DNA from: Psychrobacter glacincola
GTDB taxonomy: Bacteria; Pseudomonadota; Gammaproteobacteria; Pseudomonadales; Moraxellaceae
Length of the DNA stretch: 64,000 nt
Direction of reading: 5' to 3'
Assembly: GCA_001411745.2 (NCBI GenBank)
Contig: LIQB01000003.2
Location: forward strand, 592,353-656,352
Part shown: in pieces, positions 58,078 through 64,000 of the stretch
Layout of the letters: each line of letters opens with the position of its first letter
How positions within the stretch are numbered: position 1 is the first letter of the stretch
Translations under genes and position numbers: made by a program
The notes under the pieces: model-generated
Databases searched by the model: none
The model's input: only the letters and a program-made list of their open reading frames with translations
Told to the model about the DNA's origin: nothing

Positions 58078-59718
58078 CTACAATAAAGGACTAAATAAGC
58101 GTACCACATTGTCAAACAAACGCTCTGCACCATGGCGCTGTTGCCACTGCTCTAAACTCAAAAAACGGCAACTTTGTAAGTAGACTTCTTGGCAATCAGC
58201 CACTTGAGCGACCATCTCTGGTGTATAAATGGCCAAGCTCACTTCCATATTTAGATAAAAACTGCGCATATCGATGTTTACAGTACCAAATAAACAATAA
58301 TCATCATCGATAACCACTGTTTTGGTATGCAACAGACCACCCTTAAACAAGGCAATCGTCACGCCTGCCTCGAGCAGCTCTTGATAATAGGCTTGTGACG
58401 CATGCTGTACAAGAAACGAATCCACCTTTTCAGGGACAATCAGCGTCACCTCAACCCCGCGTTTGGCAGCGATCGTTAATGCTCCCGAGAGCGCCTCGTC
58501 AGGTACAAAATACGGTGTGGTAATGCGAATGCGTTTATTGGCGCGATGAATAACGGTCACCAATGTATTGTAAATCACATGGGCTGTCACTTGCGGTGCG
58601 GAGGGTATCAGCTGCGCCAGCACCCCTTCTACCATCGGCATCTTCGGTATAACAATCGATGTCGAGCCAATATTTGGCTGCTTATAATAGTCGATCTCAC
58701 CAGCCAATACCTTTACCCGACTGTTTAAATCATTAATGGTTGGGTTCATCACATATAGTTTACGAGTATAGCCATTTACTCGCTGATTGAGCGCGTCTAA
58801 ATTGTCATTGTTTTCCGCACCAATATCCGTGGCCACCACGATCGCCATAGCGGTCGTAATACTAATAGAGTGTTGACTGGTCGTGCGTATCGCCACATCG
58901 ATCCACTGTCCAACGTTTTTATTTTGTTTAAAAAATCTTGGATCGACCAAGTTAAAGCTACCGATATAACCAATGTGCTCATCAATCACCACAATTTTAC
59001 GATGATTGCGCAAGTCAGAGCGCTTAAATAGCGTTTTAAATAAACCCACTGGTAGTGACTGATGGACAAAAACACCTGCTTTTTCTAAAGTACGATGCGC
59101 GCTACTATTAAAGAAACTAAAGCTGCCCACGCTATCGGCCAAGATATGACACTCAATACCACGCTGCGCTGCCGCTGACAGCGCCTCTATCACCTCTAGT
59201 ACTTGTCCTTTAGGATAAACAATATAAAACTCCATCAGGATAATACTCTGAGCGGCATTGATATCTTCGATTAATCGCTGAAAGATAGTATGAGGATCTG
59301 TCAATAACTGCATATTGTGATTAGGAAACACGCCCAGCCCCGTCCAACGCGTGCCTATTTGACTGACACCGCGGTAGTTGGCTGGCAGCAGCTCTTGTCC
59401 CTGATCAAAAACCAAATTCTCACGCCGTGCCATATCATCCATCAATAAGCTTGCTTGGTCTACCCGTTGACGATAGCGCCGCCCTATCATCGGCTCACCC
59501 AATAGTATATAAGCGATGAAACCAAAAAGAGGCAAGGTATAGAGCACAGCAATCCAAGCAATGGACACACCGATATTGCGCTGCACCGATACAACACGTA
59601 GCGTCATTACTATCATGAGAACAATATGCAATACCAGACCCAAGCCTGCAAAGTCTCCCCAAGACCAGGTCGTAAAAGTTTGTTCAATAGTGGAATTTTC
59701 TATGCCCGCCTCCAACAA
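58078..59718 (-). CDS. cls: Cardiolipin synthase (phospholipase D family)
   Basis: Joins two phosphatidylglycerols to cardiolipin at the inner membrane. Two N-terminal helices (GLVLHIVLMIVMTL, IAWIAVLYTLPLFGFIAYILL) precede two PLD domains with HKD motifs: HRKIVVIDEHIGYIGSFN and HTKTVVIDDDYCLFGTVN. The order and spacing fit ClsA. 546 residues against 486 in E. coli. The first usable codon is TTG at 59718; no ATG lies before the first helix, so the start is uncertain by a few codons. Confidence 0.92.
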   Translation of the reverse strand: MLEAGIENSTIEQTFTTWSWGDFAGLGLVLHIVLMIVMTLRVVSVQRNIGVSIAWIAVLYTLPLFGFIAYILLGEPMIGRRYRQRVDQASLLMDDMARRENLVFDQGQELLPANYRGVSQIGTRWTGLGVFPNHNMQLLTDPHTIFQRLIEDINAAQSIILMEFYIVYPKGQVLEVIEALSAAAQRGIECHILADSVGSFSFFNSSAHRTLEKAGVFVHQSLPVGLFKTLFKRSDLRNHRKIVVIDEHIGYIGSFNLVDPRFFKQNKNVGQWIDVAIRTTSQHSISITTAMAIVVATDIGAENNDNLDALNQRVNGYTRKLYVMNPTINDLNSRVKVLAGEIDYYKQPNIGSTSIVIPKMPMVEGVLAQLIPSAPQVTAHVIYNTLVTVIHRANKRIRITTPYFVPDEALSGALTIAAKRGVEVTLIVPEKVDSFLVQHASQAYYQELLEAGVTIALFKGGLLHTKTVVIDDDYCLFGTVNIDMRSFYLNMEVSLAIYTPEMVAQVADCQEVYLQSCRFLSLEQWQQRHGAERLFDNVVRLFSPLL

Positions 59719-59904
59719 TCAACATAAAATAAAGCATGAGTCGTAAAACACCCTCAATAGTATAGTAGTTTTTGACCATCAAACAATGACTAACCATAAT
59801 AAGTTTTTAGGCAGCAACCTTAGTAAACACGTGCCTCAGACTACTATTAATAATAGCTTTCAGACAGTATTTTCAATTATTTTTCAAAATAGTTAAAAAA
59901 CTGT

Positions 59905-59932
59905 TTGACAGCCATGTGTAAATCTATATAAT
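59905..59932 (+). promoter_or_regulatory. Promoter of the tRNA-Val/tRNA-Asp unit
   Basis: Consensus TTGACA (59905-59910) and TATAAT (59927-59932), 16 bases apart. Confidence 0.8.
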
Positions 59933-60011
59933 ACACACCCACAGCAGCAGAGCTTAGTGACAAACTTAGAGCTCAGTTGATGTTGAATAAATTGCATAGC
60001 AATTGTTCGAA

Positions 60012-60087
60012 GGGTGATTAGCTCAGTTGGTAGAGCGTCTGCCTTACACGCAGAATGTCGGCGGTTCGAATCCGTCATCACCCACCA
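60012..60087 (+). tRNA. tRNA-Val (anticodon TAC)
   Basis: 76 bases. Acceptor GGGTGAT / ATCACCC, discriminator A and encoded CCA. The anticodon arm CTGC-CTTACAC-GCAG gives TAC. The D-arm and T-arm (GGCGGTTCGAATCCGTC) are standard. Confidence 0.97.
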
Positions 60088-60151
60088 CTATTTAGTAAGC
60101 GCTACTCTTAAGTAGTAGGCTAAGTGGTTAAATAAACTAAGTACGACCTAA

Positions 60152-60228
60152 GCAGCGGTAGTTCAGTTGGTTAGAATACCGGCCTGTCACGCCGGGGGTC
60201 GCGGGTTCGAGTCCCGTCCGCTGCGCCA
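60152..60228 (+). tRNA. tRNA-Asp (anticodon GTC)
   Basis: 77 bases. Acceptor GCAGCGG / CCGCTGC, discriminator G and encoded CCA. The anticodon arm CGGC-CTGTCAC-GCCG gives GTC, a substrate for the Tgt enzyme in this window. Co-transcribed with tRNA-Val, 64 bases apart. Confidence 0.97.
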
Positions 60229-60260
60229 TATTTAAAACTTAGTTTTAATACAAAAGTTTC

Positions 60261-60294
60261 AACCTCAAGTATTAGTTTACTTGAGGTTTTTTTG
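60261..60294 (+). terminator. Intrinsic terminator of the tRNA unit
   Basis: AACCTCAAGTA / TACTTGAGGTT with a six-base loop and a T7 run. Confidence 0.9.
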
Positions 60295-60812
60295 TGTCTA
60301 TTAATTCTGCCATATCTCCATTCACTTGCCTCTCATATCATTTGTCGTAAACCACCCTACCAGCTCTTTTCACAACTCTGAATTGTAATAATTGTTGCTA
60401 GTGGTTTAGTCTACCAACTACTTCGACACATCTCCTTGCTTACAAAAATAATAAAGCTGACCATTTAGTCAGTTAATTTAATAAAATCATAAACTTAGGT
60501 AATATCAAATACTTAGAAGGCTTGATAGACCATTATTTTGAGCCAGCTTATGGTTGTTACTCATTATAAAACATGCTTAACTGTTTCAAAGTGTTAAGAA
60601 TTATTGCGGATAACATAGCCAACAGAGCATTTTTTATACTTTTGACAATACTTATATTGATAGCATTTATCTTTATTATTTTAGATTACTATCAAAAATT
60701 GACCGCGCTTCGTCCTTAGCAGCATTGACCCGTTTTGACAGGAAGTTAAAACGCGCTTCTGTCATATACCCAGCCTGCTAGGATGACCCACTCTATATAA
60801 AGGAATATTACT
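60294..60812. other. Intergenic region upstream of the Tsx/OmpK-like gene
   Basis: A 519-base A+T-rich gap with no credible ORF. It has three TTGAC[AC] hexamers (60643, 60725, 60735) without clear -10 partners and a dyad at 60736-60764. The real promoter cannot be chosen by eye. Confidence 0.5.
60736..60764 (+). promoter_or_regulatory. Dyad (possible operator) upstream of the Tsx/OmpK-like gene
   Basis: TGACAGGAAG (60736-60745) faces CTTCTGTCA (60756-60764): nine paired bases with one bulged G, about 50 bases before the start codon. Confidence 0.35.
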
Positions 60813-61616
60813 GTGCGTTATCACTTGTTTGTAAACCTGCCACTGGCTAGCCAATTATGTAGAACCAATATTCAGAAAAAACTGTTTTTTAGTAGCTCAT
60901 TAACCACCGCTTTAGCCGCGATCGTTGCCTTGGGTACGATGAGCAGCAGCCATGCAAAGGTGCTTTTCACCGATACCAGTCTTTCTGTACTGTATGGTAA
61001 TGACTATGAGCTGGTAGAAGACGGAGAATTGACGACCATCACTCTGGAGCACGCATCTACCCATAGTTGGGGCGGCGTATTTTTCTTCGTCGATCGTCAT
61101 CAAGGCGCAAATGATATTGAAAACAATAGATTTAAAGAAACGTATGGTGAGTTTGCGCCCAAGCTTAAGCTCACAACTTTCGATGATAGCTTTATCAAAC
61201 AGCTCAATCTAGCGGGGCAATATGAGTTTGGCTCGAACAGCAAAGGCTTTAGCCAAGACAACTATATGATAGGAATAGGGGCAGATTTGAATGTCCCTAT
61301 TTCAGGTATGAAGTACGCCTCTGCTTCCCTATATCATGTCTTCAATGATAATACTGATGATGACCAGCAAATCACCTTAACTTACGGTTGGGAGAAAAAC
61401 AATTTTGTGGTCGATGGTTATGTAGACTACTCTTTTAACAACGACGACTTAAAAAACCAACTACATATCAATCCGCAAATAAAGTATAACTTACAACCAC
61501 TATTAGGCATTGATAATCGCTTAGAGGTCGGTATGGAATATAGCTATTGGAAAAATAAGTATGGCAGTGATACAACTCAAAATGTGCCTAGCGCTCTAGT
61601 GAAGTTTCATTTTTAA
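60813..61616 (+). CDS. Outer-membrane channel protein, Tsx/OmpK family
   Basis: 267 residues, GTG start with AAAGGA eight bases ahead. A signal peptide (LTTALAAIVALGTMSSSHA) is preceded by a long ~30-residue basic leader, so a later start is possible. The mature part is a 12-strand-type barrel: TDTSLSVLYGNDYELV at the start, ITLEHASTHSWGGVFFFVDR, and a final aromatic Phe (ALVKFHF), the OMP C-terminal signal. Tsx homologues pass nucleosides; some OmpK-type members differ. The D-cysteine desulfhydrase gene follows 318 bases on, behind a terminator. Confidence 0.8.
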   Translation: MRYHLFVNLPLASQLCRTNIQKKLFFSSSLTTALAAIVALGTMSSSHAKVLFTDTSLSVLYGNDYELVEDGELTTITLEHASTHSWGGVFFFVDRHQGANDIENNRFKETYGEFAPKLKLTTFDDSFIKQLNLAGQYEFGSNSKGFSQDNYMIGIGADLNVPISGMKYASASLYHVFNDNTDDDQQITLTYGWEKNNFVVDGYVDYSFNNDDLKNQLHINPQIKYNLQPLLGIDNRLEVGMEYSYWKNKYGSDTTQNVPSALVKFHF

Positions 61617-61934
61617 CCAGTCTAATTGGTTTGACGAATAGTTCTAAAACAGCTCTCAACTCTTTCTCACTAAAATAAATAGTTTGTTAATAAAACAAAT
61701 AGTCCTCATGCAAAATTGACAGCTTGCATGAGGATTTTCATTTTATATTTGATAAATTAACCCTTAGGATTCTACTGATTTTCAAGCTGGATACGCATTC
61801 ATACGTTTTATAAGGCTGTTACGACGTATAATTACTGGCTATTTATATCCGCTAAATAATCATTTTTAATTGACTTTATCAATGGCTATGTTTCAAACTT
61901 ATTCAGCATTTTTTTATTATAAAAGGGACAAAAT
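61617..61934. other. Intergenic region between the Tsx/OmpK-like gene and dcyD
   Basis: A 318-base gap holding the terminator at 61702-61745. A+T-rich DNA after it should contain the dcyD promoter, but no hexamer pair is clear. Confidence 0.5.
61702..61745 (+). terminator. Intrinsic terminator of the Tsx/OmpK-like gene
   Basis: TCCTCATGCAA / TTGCATGAGGA, 11 bp perfect, followed by TTTTCATTTT. Confidence 0.8.
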
Positions 61935-62939
61935 ATGGAATATAACCACATACCCAGACAATCATTGGGCTTCTTCCCCACTCCATTGATAGAGCTCAGC
62001 AGATTGAGTAAAGCGCTTGATTGCCCTACTATTTTTATGAAACGAGATGACAACACGGGACTGGCATTGGGTGGTAATAAAACCCGTAAGCTTGAATTTA
62101 TCATGGGTGATGCCCTTGCTCAAGGTGCTGATTGCGTGATTACGGCAGGTGCCGCACAATCAAACCATTGTCGCCAAACTGCTGCCGCAGCGGCAAGCTT
62201 GGGACTTGAATGCCATTTAGTATTGGGTGGAGAAGAACCCGAACAAACAAGTGGCAATCTTTTATTAGACAAAATTTTTGGATCGCATATTCACTGGGCA
62301 GGCGCCAATCGTAAAGGAGAAGATATTCCTAAAATCGTTGAGCAATTAACAAAACAAGGCAAAAAACCATATGTCATACCCTATGGCGGCTCCAATGAGC
62401 TGGGTGCTTTAGCGTTTGTAGAAGCTTTTAAAGAGTTGGAATCGCAACGCGAAAGCATGGACGTATTATTTACTCATATCGTTTTTGCTTCTAGCTCTGG
62501 GGCAACACAAGCCGGTTTGATACTTGGCAAAAAAATACTTAACTCACCTGCGCATATTGTAGGTATCAATATAGATAAAGGTGAAACAGACAAAGTGCCT
62601 TTTGATCAGTATACCGTCGCGCTTGCCAATAGCACGGCTTCCCTTATCGGTGCCGATCATCAGTTTTCAGAAACCGATTTAATACTCAACTCTGATTATG
62701 TGGGCGAAGGCTATGGCGTGGTTGGTACATTAGAAAATGAAGCCATTGCGATGACAGCTCAAACAGAAGGCATACTTTTAGATCCTGTCTATACGGGTCG
62801 TGCGATGGGCGGACTCATAGATATGATTCGGTCTGGCAAAATCAAGAAAACCGATCGTGTCTTATTTTGGCATACGGGCGGTGCACCAGCTTTATTTGCC
62901 TACTCAAGTGACTTAGATATGATGAAAAGAAATGGATAA
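61935..62939 (+). CDS. dcyD: D-cysteine desulfhydrase / ACC-deaminase family PLP enzyme
   Basis: 334 residues, PLP-dependent (tryptophan-synthase-beta fold). The PLP lysine is in LALGGNKTRKLEF; VITAGAAQSNHCRQTAAAAA and VIPYGGSNELGALAFV line the site, and VLFWHTGGAPALF binds the phosphate end. D-cysteine desulfhydrase makes pyruvate, ammonia and sulfide; true ACC deaminase is a close relative and cannot be fully excluded. AAGGGA lies before the ATG. Single gene, convergent with modB. Confidence 0.88.
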   Translation: MEYNHIPRQSLGFFPTPLIELSRLSKALDCPTIFMKRDDNTGLALGGNKTRKLEFIMGDALAQGADCVITAGAAQSNHCRQTAAAAASLGLECHLVLGGEEPEQTSGNLLLDKIFGSHIHWAGANRKGEDIPKIVEQLTKQGKKPYVIPYGGSNELGALAFVEAFKELESQRESMDVLFTHIVFASSSGATQAGLILGKKILNSPAHIVGINIDKGETDKVPFDQYTVALANSTASLIGADHQFSETDLILNSDYVGEGYGVVGTLENEAIAMTAQTEGILLDPVYTGRAMGGLIDMIRSGKIKKTDRVLFWHTGGAPALFAYSSDLDMMKRNG

Positions 62940-62985
62940 ATAAATTTTGACGCATTAACTCAAGCTATAGGTATTAACTGCAATC

Positions 62986-63708
62986 TTATGAGCGTTGATT
63001 CAGCCGGCTCACACTAGCAATCAGCGCCACCATAACCACTCCCATAATGATGAGAATCCCAGACATCATGTGCGCTGCCTCGTAATTTAGCGCCTCTACT
63101 TGCTCGTATATCGCAATCGAGACCACTTTAGTCTCATCGGATATACTACCCCCTATCATCAAAACCACACCAAACTCACCAATAGTATGGGCAAAACTTA
63201 TTAAGCTGCCGAGCACAATACCGACACGCGCTTGTGGCAGAGCGACTCTGAGAAACCGTTTGAAACGGCTTGGCTCCAATAAATGTGCCACTTCCATCAC
63301 GCTTTCTGGAATACGTAAAAATTGGGCGTAGACAGGCTGAATATAAAAAGGCAAAGAGTAAATAATCGAACCAATGACAAGACCTTCAAAGGTAAATATC
63401 AAGGGGCTGATATGATGTTCGCTAAGCCATTTACCAATACCGACACTAGGGCTTAACAGTAATAAAAGATAAAAGCCAATGACGGTAGGCGGCAAAACCA
63501 ATGGCATGGCAATGATGCCCATAAGCAAGACTTTAAGACGTGCCACAACTTGCATACGACTGGGCTTAGCGAGCCAATAAGCCACAGGCGTTGCGAACAG
63601 TAATAGACAAATGGTAGTGACACCAGCAAGCTTAATACTGACCCAAAATGGACTAAGCATATCGGACATAAGAGACTGGTCTATCATAATGTCACTGCTC
63701 GTTGCCAT
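62986..63708 (-). CDS. modB: Molybdate ABC transporter permease
   Basis: Inner-membrane permease of the molybdate importer, 240 residues with five or six helices. The EAA-type loop VMEVAHLLEPSRFKRFLRVALPQ contacts the ATPase (first 20 residues: VMEVAHLLEPSRFKRFLRVA). GEFGVVLMIGGSI near the C-terminus is typical of ModB. modA is not immediately upstream within the window and modC does not follow; dcyD converges from the left. Sulfate or tungstate permeases are close relatives. Confidence 0.85.
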   Translation of the reverse strand: MATSSDIMIDQSLMSDMLSPFWVSIKLAGVTTICLLLFATPVAYWLAKPSRMQVVARLKVLLMGIIAMPLVLPPTVIGFYLLLLLSPSVGIGKWLSEHHISPLIFTFEGLVIGSIIYSLPFYIQPVYAQFLRIPESVMEVAHLLEPSRFKRFLRVALPQARVGIVLGSLISFAHTIGEFGVVLMIGGSISDETKVVSIAIYEQVEALNYEAAHMMSGILIIMGVVMVALIASVSRLNQRS

Positions 63709-64000
63709 TCGTTATGAGGATAAAGGATCTATTGTATCTAATATTAAAAGATTGAACAGACAAATATAATGCCAGCTCTTATAACCAGCTCTTATAAATA
63801 GCACGTTGATAAGTAAAGCACATTGATAAACAAACAGTGTAGCGTTTATCAGTCACAGTATCAGCCTTCTTGTGTCCATATTATTTATTAAAACCTGACA
63901 AGATTATGGTCTGTTGAAAAATAATCATAGCGTAAAATAAAAAAGCACCCTAATAAGGTGCTTTTTTATTTTATTCACTAAGCTCATCGTATTAAATATT
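63709..64000. other. Right-edge intergenic region
   Basis: 292 bases to the window end. It has a local direct duplication (CCAGCTCTTATAA at 63774 and again 15 bases on) and a strong bidirectional terminator. No ORF, and no molybdenum-cofactor riboswitch that I can see. Confidence 0.5.
63934..63974. terminator. Bidirectional terminator near the right edge
   Basis: AAAATAAAAAAGCACC / GGTGCTTTTTTATTTT with a 7-base loop. It probably ends a minus-strand gene that lies beyond the window, which would separate modB from it. Confidence 0.85.

Noticed and set aside
63770..63830. Short direct duplications (CCAGCTCTTATAA; GCACGTTGATAAG / GCACATTGATAAA) as a CRISPR-like or iteron array
   Set aside because: Only two imperfect copies each, no regular spacers, and no replication or cas genes nearby.

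Overview
The window reads as core chromosome of a Moraxellaceae gammaproteobacterium, most probably Psychrobacter. The evidence is the moderate A+T content, the protein styles (a large N/S/T-rich LptD, an amgK-murU pair beside lptD-surA) and the gene order. I see no prophage, insertion sequence, CRISPR array, rRNA operon or integration module. Genus assignment is inference, not a database result.

Layout. 1-3.9 kb: the end of an alpha/beta hydrolase, then a cyanide-insensitive-type cytochrome bd operon (cioA, cioB and a 38-residue DUF2474 protein). 4.0-11.1 kb: murU and amgK (peptidoglycan recycling) on the minus strand, divergent from lptD-surA (outer-membrane biogenesis). 11.28-11.53 kb: an unannotated minus-strand small RNA gene with a GacA-type palindrome, several GGA hairpins and an intrinsic terminator, an RsmX/Y/Z (CsrB-type) candidate and the most interesting item here. 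11.6-18 kb: an EEP-family membrane protein, asd, a SOUL protein, tgt and an SNF-family transporter. 18.1-30 kb: the conserved envelope and isoprenoid cluster pyrH-frr-uppS-cdsA-dxr-rseP-bamA-lpxD-fabZ-lpxA, all on the minus strand, without skp between bamA and lpxD. 30.1-35.3 kb: rimO, divergent from ntrB-ntrC. 35.4-42.7 kb: tRNA-Leu, a Ser/Thr-kinase-like protein divergent from a DUF815 ATPase, rnz with a small membrane protein, a GST, and two tandem EamA/RarD-type transporters. 42.7-49 kb: gyrA, a small secreted YdcA-like protein, a lipoprotein esterase and cmoM. 49.2-53.9 kb: an fbpABC-type ferric iron uptake system with a Fur box. 54-59.7 kb: rsmE-waaA, a Sel1-repeat protein and cardiolipin synthase. 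59.9-64 kb: tRNA-Val and tRNA-Asp, a Tsx/OmpK-like porin, D-cysteine desulfhydrase and modB.

How the genes work together. Much of the window builds the envelope: lipid A (lpxD, fabZ, lpxA, waaA), LPS export (lptD), outer-membrane protein assembly (surA, bamA), phospholipids (cdsA, cls), the polyprenyl carrier (dxr, uppS), peptidoglycan precursors and recycling (asd, amgK, murU) and envelope stress proteolysis (rseP). Most genes are ordinary and intact. The unusual signals are in the intergenic DNA: the GacA/Rsm-like locus, two hairpins where skp normally lies, a 15-bp perfect inverted repeat between fabZ and lpxA, duplicated terminators around the tandem transporters, and two short-unit tandem repeats (after fbpC and inside waaA).
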